This document shows, piece by piece, positions 46,199-59,600 of a DNA stretch of 64,000 nt. A model generated the notes under the pieces. The model ran no database searches and had not been told where the DNA came from. It worked only from the letters and a program-made list of their open reading frames with translations. How positions within the stretch are numbered: the stretch's first letter is position 1; each line of letters begins with the position of its first letter. This DNA comes from Rapana venosa. Taxonomy: Eukaryota; Mollusca; Gastropoda; Neogastropoda; Muricidae. The stretch is taken from contig CM054134.1 of assembly GCA_028751875.1 (NCBI GenBank), positions 67,915,839-67,979,838 of the forward strand. The letters are read 5' to 3'. The position numbers and the translations under genes were made by a program.

Positions 46199-49100
46199 CA
46201 CACACACACACACAGGTTGTACATTTCAGCAGGGTGATGGAATTTTGGCTTTTAAAGGCAGGGACAGATATGAGATGAAACAAGAGGGAAAAATCTTAGT
46301 TTTGAAATAGGTATGTTTTGAGGCTGGATTTAAAGCTGTCGTAAGTAGGCTTTTCACAAAGGGAGAGAGGGAGGTCATTCCAGATTGATGGACCAGAAAT
46401 AGAGAAAGAGTGATGGCCAACAGTGGATTGGTTGAATCTAGGTATTCGTAAGCCCAGGGTGTCTGCAGCAGAGCGGAGGGAACGAGAAGGAGTGTACAGG
46501 TGAAGACATTCACAGAGATATGAGGGTGCTGTTTTGTGGAGACATTTGTAACAGAGGGTACTGATCTTGTACTTTACTCTCTGTGGCACAGGCAAAACCA
46601 GTGAAGAGATTGCAGGAGAGGAGTAAAATATGCTCAGATTTTTTCTTTTTGAGGACTAATCGAGCTGCAGAGTTACACAGTGAAATGTTATTCTTTGTTG
46701 TTGTTTGTGTTCATTGCAGTCGAGAAGCCATACCACCCACACCCACACCTCGTCGTCGTGCCAGGTAATTTGATTGATGTGTAGCTGTCTGTTTGTTGGT
46801 GTGCAGTTGTGCGTGTGTGTGTGTAGTGCGTGTATGCGTGTGAATGCGTAAATGTGAAGTGTGTGAATGTGTAAATGTGAAGTTTTGTGAATGTGTGTGC
46901 ATGCATGCATGTGTGTGTGTGTTTATGTGAAAGTATTTTTTTGTTCCAGAATAAGCATTGAAATAGCTAAAAGAAAGATCTTACTGGGAAAATGTTGTAT
47001 TTTGTTTTGGTATACAGAGAGTTTACATCAGATAGCAAGTTAGGAACACACAAACACACAACATATGCTACAGCCAAGTGGTTAAGGACTGATTTCAATC
47101 CCTCGGATCCATGAAGTCATGAGTTCAGATCTCAGTAGTGGCATCTGGTGAATTAAAGGTGGGGATACTTTTTTTATCTTCCAGGTCTTTTTAGGGACGG
47201 TATAGCTCAGTGGCCATAGCACTCACTTTCCCCCAGCTAAGGTTAAGCAACATCAAGTATGGTTACCACTTGGATGGGTGACTGTTTGCGCACCTTGGCT
47301 TCAGTACAGTCTCCCAGTTCACCCAGCTGTAAATGGGTACCTGCCACTTTAGGGTCAGGGAAGGTAAAGCAACAAGGGAGAGGAGATGGGCGCCGCTCTC
47401 AATATGCTGGACCCCTAGAGAAGCTGAGGTCTCTGATGCCTCACTCCTCTAAGACCACATAAGTTGTGGGACACCTTTACCTTTTTTTTTTAAAAGTCTT
47501 TTTAAAGGGGAGAGCTTATTCCCATTCCAGTATACAATTTTTTATTTTTTTTATTTTATATCGAGAATAATGGAATAAGCACTTATTGCTTTTTTACATC
47601 CAGTCCCCATGTGTATGCGGTTTTGTAAATTCTGTCATCTGTTCCCACCGGCACACAATGGCCTACTTTTACGAAAAGCGGAACAGGATTTAATGTGTGT
47701 GCAAGATGTTCTGCGTGCGTTTACACACGGGGCCTCAGTTTATATAGTCTCATCCGAAGGACATTTGGGGAGAGTGGAGTCTGCACTGATGTTAACTCCA
47801 GGGGAAAATATCCCCTTTAACGGGAATCGAACCCGGGTCGTCAGATTGCGAGTGCAATGTTCTAACCACTAGGCTATCCCGCAGAAGATCAAAGAGGCAC
47901 ATTAAGTCATCTGTGGTTGATATCAGTGTCCAGTGGGTTACAGAAACAAATCCAGCATGCATCATGTACAAAAAGCGAACTGCTCTGAAGCCAGAATGTG
48001 TCAGCTGAGGCCAGCAGGAAGATCTCCTACAGAGTTACAAGCACAGGAGAAGACCAGGGGCTAGACTTCCCCCAAGTAAGGGAAGGGAAAGAAGAGAGAA
48101 TACACACACACACACACGTCTAATATCACTGAAAGTGAACAGACGTAAAATCGAACACACACACACACACACACAGAGTAAGAATCAAATATAACAGTAT
48201 TATTTATTCTACCACACAGTCGAGATGTCCCCAGTGCTGTCAGCAGTCGTCGACCGTCAAGCGCACGTGCTGAATCAGTGATGTCAGACGATCGAGTGCA
48301 CAAAGTGACCGCCTTCAAAGAAAGACATGCCGCCACCAGTATCCAGAGACAGTGGAGGAATCGTAGGCAACAGCAGGAACAGGTAGGCTACCACCTGTGT
48401 TTTGGGGTTGTGTGTTTGGTGTTTTGGGAGGGGTGGGGGTGGAGGGGGATGTGCATGTGTTTGTGTGGATGGGTGGGTGGGTGGTGTGTGTGTGTGTGAG
48501 AGAGAGGTTGTTTGCTTTGTGTGTGTTTGTGTGTGAGATTGTGTACTTGGAGAGTGTAGGTGTATAAGTGTATGCTTGTGTGTGTGTGTGTGTAGATTAC
48601 TCCAGTCATGTGTGTTTACATAAATGTGATATCTGTGTTTATCGCTGAAGTCAGTTTCATGTGATACAGTATAACGTGTAGATAATGTAATGAATGATAA
48701 ACTGCTGTTGTTTTTCTATTTCAACAACAGAAAGTAGTAGCATTATTGTGTATCTTAAACATGTAATGACTTCATACAGTACTGGTTCATTACATAGTTT
48801 GTGTTTTAAGACTGGCCAACAGGCAAGATTTAAGTCATCACAAAAATAATCAGAGCTTGAGTTTTGAAGTACTCATACAGACAGCCATGGACATTAATTG
48901 AAATAATCCAACCTGTGAATATACCATGGAACAAAATAATGACATGCAGAAAATAAGGACACCCAACAATTAATAGTGTCTTTAAGTAATGATAATGGAC
49001 TCCTATCCTTTACTCCATATATTTAGTGGTTAATGTTTCCAAAAAAGCATTGACATAGTAAACAAGGCATTTTGAATAATGATGCAGCTTCTTTCTTTTT

Positions 49101-50158
49101 AACTCCTTCACTGCCACACCTATTTTACATCTATTGACAGCTGTTTCCAAATAGGATTTTGGTTCAGCAATTGGAAATGGGGTATTAACAAAAACTAAAC
49201 TTTGACATTTGGAATGTGATTGAATTTCTGCAGCTTATGAGTACTCTACATAAATGTGTTCCTGTGTGATATGAAATATTCTGATGCTCCTGATAGCTTC
49301 TCTCTGGCATGGGGCACATTTAAGCTTGCAGACAAACAACAGAAAAAGCTGTCATGGGGCACTGAAGAGGTTAATTAAACTCACCTTTTTCTTGTAAAAA
49401 TAATCCATGGTTAAAGCCCATCTTGAATACTAAGTTGTGTGCCAATAGTTGTGTCTTGCAAAAATACTGAAAGAAAACAATTTTGAAGCAGAACTGCTAA
49501 AACTTATGACTTTAAGTTCATTTATCTATTGCCATGTAAGGGAAGCCTCAGGCAGGCTGCATTTGGATTGTAAACTGTCAAAAGACAATGCTGAAACAGA
49601 CACTCTCTCTCTCTTTCTCTCTCTCTCTTTCTCTTCTAGACATTTGCTTTCATTTGCAGGTAAAATAATATGCAGACATGCATACACACATTTATTTATG
49701 TGCAGATACAGACATACATACACACACATGGAAGTTGGGATAGGCTTGTGGTTAGAGCATCGGCTCGCAATCTGACAGCTTGGGTTCAAGGCACCATGGA
49801 GACACCTGTTCAAGGGGCTTTTCCCCTCAGAGTTAACATCAGTACTTTACTCTACTGGCCCAAAAGTCTGTCAGATGACACTGTAAACCAAGGTCCCATG
49901 TGCAAATGCATGCAGAATTTCTTGCACACACAAGAAAACTAGTTCTTCCTTTCAGAAGAGTAGGTCATTGCATGCCAGTAGGAGTGGATGACAACATTTT
50001 AAAAAACATGCATGTTGGTGTTGTGTTTAGACATCATCTCCAAAGTACGAAGATTGACAAAAGCAGTTGCATACACAAAAATTTCACCATTGGTGAACCT
50101 TGGAGCTCTTGCCGAGGAATGGAAAACTATAAAACAACAACTCCCCCGTCCCCCCTTC

Positions 50159-50235
<77 letters not shown>

Positions 50236-50616
50236 TACTCATATAATATTTGAATGTAAGACTACAAAAGCTTTTTTACCCTAATTTTCTGAAAACTCCC
50301 TTAGAAGCATATTCAATAATTTGAATTTGGCATTTGATATTGCAAAAGGTCTCTGGCATAGTCCTATAGGACATTTGTTATAGTTTCATTAACGTTAATC
50401 ACTTTTTATGTTTTTGTTTCGGTTTTTAATTTTTTTTAAAATTGTATCTTTTGCTTTGTGCGGTTTCTTTTCATGATTAGACTACTTTTCCCCCCTCCCA
50501 TTTTTCAGTAGGGCCTCCACCACCACCTCAATTCTCATAACCCCTTGTATATATATTTTTTTCTCATCTAATATCACTGAGTGTGAACAGACGTAAAATC
50601 GAAGACAACAACAACA

Positions 50617-50675
<59 letters not shown>

Positions 50676-53600
50676 CACACACACACACACACACACACAC
50701 CACACACAACACACACTCACTCACTCACTCACTCACTCACTCACTCACTTATGCTTGCACACACAAACACACGTAACTGTTCGATTTCATTTTACGTCTC
50801 TTCACAAGTTGTGATATTAGACGGATGCATAACTGTGTGTGTGTGTGTGTATTTGTATATATACATTTTGTCATTAATTTTACATTATGAATGATTATTC
50901 TGTGCTCATTTTTATTTATTCAAATGGGAGTATGTTATTTGCTGAAGTATTTTATGTAACCACAGGAAAAGATAGTTCGCTTCCGAGAAAATCATGCAGC
51001 CAAACAAATTCAGCGAACCTGGAGAGCACATGAAAAAGAGAAACATGAACGAGTATGTTCTCGTGATGCTTGCAGTGGGCTTTATGTTGTTGTTGTTGTT
51101 GTTATTGTTTACAGAAACCTTGGTTTAACTTGTGCATGACTTGTATATACTTTTGTCTTCAGAAAAGACTAACAGCAGATGCAGAAGTGGTTGTACTAAC
51201 ATGATGTGGTTGTTGCCTGATGTGTTGATTCCAGAAGTAATGTAGTGACATGTTATGGAATTACCAGTTTTATATTGACATGTAATCTAAATAAATGTTA
51301 ACACTTTTCTTGCCTGGGGGACGAGGGGAGGTTTGGTCTTAGTTTTTCTTTTTTGAAGTTGTGAGATTCAGTTTTGTAAAGAAGGGATGTTAATTGCAGT
51401 TTAGGAATTGTGAAGAAAATCATAGTGGTTTTTGTTGTCGATCTTTTTGTTGAGAGATAGCAAGTATGTGTGTGTGCGTGTGTGTGCAGGTGCGTGTATG
51501 CATGTGTGTATGTGTGTGTGTGCAGGTGCGTGCGTGAGCGCATATGCATGCAAGTGTTGAATAAGAAGGGGCCTGAGAAAATGGTACTTTTCCATCAGCT
51601 AGAAAATATCTTAGGGCTCATACAATTAATACTTTTGTTTTCATCAGAAAAATACTTTCTTGGAGAGTTTTGTGAACATTTTCTTCAGTTGTTTAATCTA
51701 GGACTCTTTTAAGCCAGTCAAAATGAACAGCTACAATTAGTTGTGGCCTGCTGTATGGAACAAACACATTGAAAGGCCATATGAATTATTGAGGTTTTCT
51801 TTCAGGTTTTAACTTTGTATGATTTTAGTAAATAATGAGGATAATGATAATAATAATGATAATGATAATAATAAATGGAATTTATATGGTGCTATATATT
51901 GTAAAAACAAATTGAAGCACTTGCATTCAACCCACTCCTACACATGCAACCAACAACGATCAACAGTTTTAACAAATTCAAATGTACACACATTCACACA
52001 CGCACATGCACGCATGCACGTGCGTGCGCTCACACACACACATACACACAGAGGATATACACTTTGGCAGAGTGATGGGAATTTTGGCCATCAAAGGCAG
52101 GGACAGACAATTATGAGATGAAACAATAGGGGAAAGTCTTAGGTTTTAAATATATATGTCTTAAGGCTGGATTTAAAAGTGTCGTAAGTAGGCTTTTTGC
52201 AAAGGGAGAGAGGGAGGTCATTCCAGATACTACACACCTGATTGTTCATGAATCTGTTTGATTTGATTTGCAACCATGTGAATTATCTGTCAGGAGTGAG
52301 CATATTAACCACTAGACTGCCCCACCCCAGAAATTTTCCAGGGCTAAATGTGCACCCTATACGCCTAGAACCCGGAAAATTTCCGGGGTGTTGAACTGAA
52401 GTAAACATGCCAGCTTCCTTGACTACAGTTAAAGAACTCCAAAATTAGTGGAGATCACTCTCCTGTTGCTTGGCAACATCCAGCTGCAAAAACCATGGCG
52501 AAAACGATCGTTTGTTAGCTTGTATTTTGTGTTTTTATGCGTGACTGCTTGGGCAGTTCTTGTTCAAAGTGGCTGACACTTCTTGTTGAAGGCATCAATA
52601 ACTTTACACAGCTGAAAAAGGGGCAAATAAAACTTTAGATTTACCTGACAGTGATGAAAAACGATCGTGTATGATTCAGGAGATCGTGCATTTTTAAAAA
52701 ATGAATGAGATTTGGCCTGGACTTACGTTTGACGTTACTGAGATGGGGGTACTCAGAATGACAATGGTGATGAAGAAAGTGTATTTTTTGTCGATTTTTT
52801 TACATTTTAAATATATTTTCGCAGTGAAATCACTGAAATATCAATTTGAGCTTGCCTCGAAGCAATCTACGATATACATAACTGTCACTGGGTAGACTAT
52901 CAGGATTATTCAGGTAGTAATTTCTGAATAAGAGGGATATGAACATAGCAAGTGGTACATAAGAATTGTATTCCCCGGCATATAGGGTGCACTTGCACTA
53001 GGCAGTTAAGAGGTTAATTAAGTAAGTTCTGGTAGTGTGTGTCCCCTGAGTAGTGTGATTGGTATTTATGGAATTTGTTTTGGGTGTGTTTTGTACTTGA
53101 ATAATGTTTGCTTTGCTGGTCAAACGAACCCATTAACCTTCAGGATTGGCATGAATAACCTTGATTGCTTGATTGAAATATCCTCAGCAACAGCAGTTTT
53201 CTGTGATTTAAAACTGATTTTATGGTTTTCAGTAGAAGTTTTGTTTTTTGAATGATTCAGTTTGGATGTAGCCCTATACGTTTGGAAGGGTGTTGGGATG
53301 CTACTGCATGTGGTGGCTTGGTGTATTGGGAGCTTGTTGTGCATTTTCTGTTTTTACTGTACAAATAACCCTATGTGGCCGTAGCCAAGGAGATTTCTGT
53401 TATTTAAGAGTTGATGTGAAAACCTTGATGAATGATTATTTGGAAAACAGGGGGAAAACATTTGTTGTTTGAGGGGGAAGGGGGATTTGAGCATGTTTTG
53501 TTGATTTTGGGGGGATAGGGTGGGCTGCTTCGTATTTTGTATTGATCTGGTCATGTTTGTTTTTTTGCTTGTTTTTTTTTAATGTAAGTACTGTTTGCCT

Positions 53601-56600
53601 TGCCACATTGCATTCAGCCTTTATTTATATATTTATACAAGTCTGGGGGTGGAGGTGGGATAGGGTCAGAGCATTGCACTCAAAACTTGATGGCCTGGGA
53701 TTGAGCCTAGGTTTGAGCCACTACTGAGATGCCCCTTCATGGGGCTTTTCCCTCTGGAGTTCAGTACATTACTGACTCCACTCCCCTGAAAGTCCTTCAG
53801 ATGAGACTATAAACCAAGGCCCCATGATTATAAACCAAGGCCCCATGTGCAAACACGCACAGGTCATCTTGGGCACATTTTGAAATCTGTTCTGCCTTTC
53901 AAAAGAGTAGGTCGTTCATGCCAGTAAGAAGGGATGACTTAATAAAAAATAAAAAACAATTAAAAAAACTGCATGAACACTGGTGTTGTGTTTAGACGTC
54001 ATTCCCAAAGTCAGAATGGGGCAACCTTAATGGTGGGCAAAACGGTTGCATATGCAAAAATCCCACCATTGGTGAACCTTGTAGCTCTAGCCAAGCACAG
54101 TGCAGAAGTCCAGCTTAACTCAGTCAAGGGTCCAGACCCAGTGCTAAAATTAGCCACCCCTTCCTTTTACCTAGTTTCTGCTATGATTAGCACCAGCTGG
54201 GATGGAGTGGATAGCAGCTGAGAGGAGCTGAAAGTGGGGGGAACTGACAGCTGTGCAAGGAAAAAACACAAAATATACAAGTCTGAAAATCAAGATGATG
54301 AAACAAAAACAACCATTTAAGGCATGCCATGAAGGACAGACACTATAGCCAAAAGGAAGTCAAATGGTCTTAACCACTCAGCTATTACATCTGTTGTGTT
54401 GCCATCCTTCAGTCTTGGAAAACTATGGAGTATATGTAGCTGGATGGATAAGACCATTTGACTTCAATCCCATGGGTCCATGAAATGGGTTCAAATCTTG
54501 GTAGCATCTGGTGAATTAAGAAAGGGATTTTTACAATCTCCCAGGTCAACTTGAAAGGCAGACCTGTCAGTGCCTTAATTCCCTTCATGTATATATACAT
54601 GCAGAAGATCAAATATGCATGTTAAAGATCCTGTAATTCATTTAAAGAAAGTGAAAGTGGGTTAATGTGGTTTGTTTTATTAGAAAGTGCAGCACTTCAG
54701 AGAAAACCAGGCTGCAAAGAAAATCCAGCATGTGTGGTTTGACTACTGTGATCGTTCGTTGTGCCAGTTTGATTTGCTCAAAGTGATTTGAGTGCAGTGT
54801 AGTAAAGTCTGTTTATACGCAGTTGTCCTCTTTAATTAAAGAACAGTAATGCCATTGCAAAGAAAAGTTGAGGGGATGGAATAACAAAGGATTCTGATTG
54901 TTTAATTTTCAGGAACATAAAGTCCAGCACTTCAGAGAAAACCGGGCTGCAAAGAAAATCCAGCATGAGTGGCTCGACTACCGTGATCGTCGCAGGAATG
55001 AAGATGTTGATGATGTATGGATCTTGCTATTGTAAAATAATGTGATGTACATATTTCAGTATAAAATAAACCGTATATCATTTAGTTGGACTTGATTTGC
55101 CCCTTGATGAGTTGTTGGGGCATTGCTATGAATTTTCCAGATTATGTGTTATAGGCAGATTGAACCTGGCAGAGCCCATCTCTCTCCAGGTACTATATTT
55201 CTTAAAGAAGGGTTTGATAAAGGCATTCACTTTGCTGTTTATAGATTCTTACTTAAAAGAAGACATGTGTCTTCTCTCTCTCTCTCTCTTTTTTGTTTTG
55301 GTTTTTTCTTTCTCTTTCTAGATGGGACAAATAGTACCTAGTCTTCTGTGTGTGTGTCGCGGGTTCGATCCCCGCTCGGCTCGGTGTTGTGTCCTTGGGA
55401 AAGACACTTTACTCCTATTTTCCTCACTCCACCCAGGTGTACAAGTGGGTACCAGCTCTGCTGGGGAAGTATCTGGCGACAGACTAGCATCCTGTCACAG
55501 GGGTGGTGAAAAACCATCAGTTTGCTTAACGCTACAGAAACCGGGATAAGCTCCGGCTCTATGGGCCTTCTGGCTCGAAAGAACATACTACTACTTACTT
55601 ACTACTTCTGTGTGTGTAATTCTGCAGGAGGTCTGCTTGCTGGCCTCAGCATTCCAACTTCAGTGCAGCTAATTTTTTTCAGTACAGGATGCATGCTGAG
55701 TATTTTTGTGTTTCAGTTAGGGGTGGTAAGTGAAAATACCATAGCAAGAGCAAACAGAACAAATTAGTTAAGAAAAAGGGTGGCTCTGCACAGTGGTTAC
55801 ATACTTTCCCTGGGAAGGCCTGTCTAAACTTCATGCAAAGAAATCTACTCTGACTGTATGTGCTATACAGTATAAAACGTAAAGGTGTCCTGTAGCCTCT
55901 GTGGTCACTGAGGAGCAAGGTGTCAGAGACTTCAGATTCTCTTGGGGCCAGCATATGGAGGGTGGTGCTCTTGTCTCCTTTGCTGCTTTACCTGCCTTGA
56001 CCCTAAAGAGGGCAGGTACCCATTTACAGCTGGGTGAACTGGAGAAATGTACTGAAACCAAGGTGCACAGGTGATCACCCATCTGCCAGGCCACCACGCT
56101 CAACCCTGCTTAACCTTAGTTTGGGGAGAGCAAGTGCTCTGACTACTGAGCTATCCCACCCCCACTATACAGTATGTTTTTAATAAAGGGGAAAATAATA
56201 ATTTTTGACAATTATTTATTGTTTTATTATTTTTTATTTTGAGGATAATGAATAATCACTCATGTGCTTTTTTACATCCAGTCTTCCTGTGCATGCAGTT
56301 TTGTAAATTCTGTCATCCGTTTCCCCTGGCATACAATGGCCTACTCATCCAAAAGGTGGAACAGATTTTAATGTGTGCACAAGATGTTCTACATGCATTC
56401 ACACATGTGACCTTGATTTATAGTCTCATCTGAAGGACTTTCAGGGGAGTGGAGTGGGCACTGATGTTAACTCCAGGGTAAAAGCCCCTTGAACAGTCAT
56501 CTTCATGGTGGCTTGAACCCAGGCCATAAGATCGCGAATGCAATGCTCTAACCACCAGGTTATCCCATCCCCTAACTGGGTATCTATGAGCCCGCTAAGT

Positions 56601-59600
56601 TAAAAATATCCAAAATGTGTATTCTGTGTAAATCATTTTCTGTGTATGTTTTAAATGTAACTGGCAATGCATTCATGTTAATAATGTTGTGGGGGGTGGT
56701 TGTTGTCACTTGTGCAGGCGGCATACACGATTCAGGCAGCTCTAAGTGGACATCATGCCAGACGCAGAAGAATGAATGTCATTGCGGATGATGACTCCTC
56801 GACCTTGACAGAAGATGATGATGATGTTTTCCTGCTCCAGTCCAGCCTGAAGGGACACCATGCTCGTTTAGACCAGATGAAACGACTGAGGCATCAGAGG
56901 TGAAGTGGCAGAACATCGACTTCTCCTCCATCTCATCTGGTTTTGTTGTGGTGTGTGTGTATGTATGTGTGTGCATGCCAGTGTATATGCATGGGCACAC
57001 AAGAGTAAATGAATAAGCGAATGAGTGAGCGAATTGATAGGAATAGAATCCATGATATAACAATTGGAACCTCTTTCTTTTTAAAACCTTTTTACTTTCA
57101 ACAGACTTGTCTTTTGTGACATTTCTGCCCTGTTGTTTCCATACTACTCATCTCATCACCTCAGCCATATCTAGGCTTGGCATGCCACAGTCATCCCCAA
57201 GGCCAGAAGTATACAGGGAGCCTATCAATGTCAGGTCCCTATGAAGTCATCAACTTGAGGGGCCCAGCACTGCTGCTAGATATCTTCATTGACATGATGT
57301 TCAGTGTTGCTTGTTCTGATCCAGTGTTTGCTAGGACCCACCTACCAAGCCCCCTACTGATGACAGTAACGGCTTAGTTGTAGAGCCAGACAGAGCGAAA
57401 CAATCACCTGGGGTGCAACCACTACAATGTCCCACCAAAAATCTTTACCCATGAACCTCTGCACCTGATGGCTTTGACCAACTCACCACAGGTGTGGAGA
57501 TGCATGGGAAGTTGAAGCTGAGGTCACCATGAGAAAGGAGCAAGAGGAGCCACTGAATCAGTGACCATTTTCTGATGTTGTCTGACAGTCAGTGGTGATA
57601 AGAATGATAGTCATAATGATGTTGCTATGGAGTTGCGTCACCTTTTGAGACTTCTTGTCAGGACATTACCCTACACTTCCTATCATGATGCATCCCAGCA
57701 TCAACTGGGCCCAAAAGAGATAGACACCTGCACTGCTAGTAAAGTGTTATAAGCATTCTACTCTGAGCATACTACTCCTCTCTTGCGATCTCTCCACTGG
57801 TTGCCTGTGCCACAGAGAGTAAAGTACAAGATCTGTACCCTCTGTTACAAATGTCTCCATAAAACAGCACCTTCCTACCTCTGTGAATGTCTTCACCTGT
57901 ACACTCCTTCTCGTTCCCTCCGCTCTGCTGCAGATACCCTGTGCTTACAAATACCTAGATTCAACCAGTCCACAGTTGGCCGTCGCTCTTTCTCTGTTTC
58001 TGGTCCAGTGATCTGGAATGACATCCCTCTCTCCCTTCGCGAAAAGCCTACTTACAACACTTTTAAATCCAGCCTCAAGACATACCTATTTCAAACCTAA
58101 GACCTCCCCCTACAGTTTCATCTCATAATTATCTGTCCTTGCCTTCAGTGGCCTAAATTCTCATCACCCTGCTGAAGCATATAACATGTGTGTGTGTGTG
58201 CGTGCGTGCGCACGTGTGCGTGCGTGTGTTTGTGTGTATTTGAACTTTTTAAACTATTAATCATTGTTGGTTGCATGTGTAGGAGTGGAATGGATGCAAG
58301 CGCTTTGATTTGTTGTTTTTTACAAGATATAGCGCTATATAAATTCCATTTATTATATTATTATTATAAGCAGCAATCTCAAAATTGTATACCAAAAGTA
58401 GATGATGATTAACTGTGTAGTCCCAGTCTTCCCAATAAGCCCACAGTAAACTCACTCTGGGTTGGAGCCAAGCTGGTTGGAATTAAAAAAAAACCAACAA
58501 CAACCCCCCACCCCCTTCCCTGTGCCCACCACCACCCTGTGACTCTTAAGGGATTTGAACTCCTGACCTTCCAGCCAGGTATCCAATGTGCTAACCGCTG
58601 TGCCATGACTGGTGTTGGAGCCTATTTCTGATGCCTTTTTTCATGACTGATAATGTATGAGTTTACTTCATACAAATGAAACAGCTGAAGTGAACCAGTT
58701 CCTGACCATTTTTTTCAAAAACCAAACAGGCCTCATTAAAATTTTAAAATATTTTTTTTATTAATGTTTGTCATGAATATTTATGCATTTTATGCTGAAA
58801 AGAATGTGGAACTTTTGAAAGACAGTTTTAAAAAAAAGATTGTGATCTAAAAATACCTTTTCCTCGTTATGTATCAAGGCACTGTGTCGGAAGTTTTTTT
58901 GTTTTTTTTTAAAGGTCTTTTTGTATCTAGAAGTTTTTTCTTTGAAAGTCTCTTTTTCATGAGTACATGACACAAGACAGTAGGAAGCTTATATCCTAAT
59001 CCCTGCCCTTCCCTCCCATTCCCCCATTCAGGGACAGATGTTTATGCTTCATCTTCAAAGCTTCTATGGCTTTTCATCTAAAATTGATCTCAGTGGCCAT
59101 GATTTTTATCTATTTCATTTTATTTATTTACACAAGAAACGAAGGTGGCAGGATGGCTAGGACATTTGCCTGCCAACAAGTAAACCACAAAATTCTGGGT
59201 TTGATTCCCAGTCTTGCCCTTTCTCCCCAGTTTGATAAAATCAAACTGTTTGTCAAAGTCCTTTGGATGAGACTATAAACCGAGGCCCTGTGTGTGAACA
59301 CACACAGAACATCTTGTGCACATGTTAAAAACCTGTTCCACCTTTCAGGAGAGTAGGCCATTTCATGCCAGTAGGAGCAGAGGACTTTTTTTTTTTAATG
59401 CATTATTATTATTATATTATTTAATCCTATATTTCGAGGACAATGGAATAAGCACTTGCGTGCTTTTTTTTACATCCAGTCCCCATGCGTATGCAGTTTT
59501 GTAAATTTTGTCATCCATTCCCACCAGCACACGATGGCCTACTCTTCCGAAAAGTGGAACGGGTTTTAATGTTATTCTGCATGTGTTCACACACGAGACC

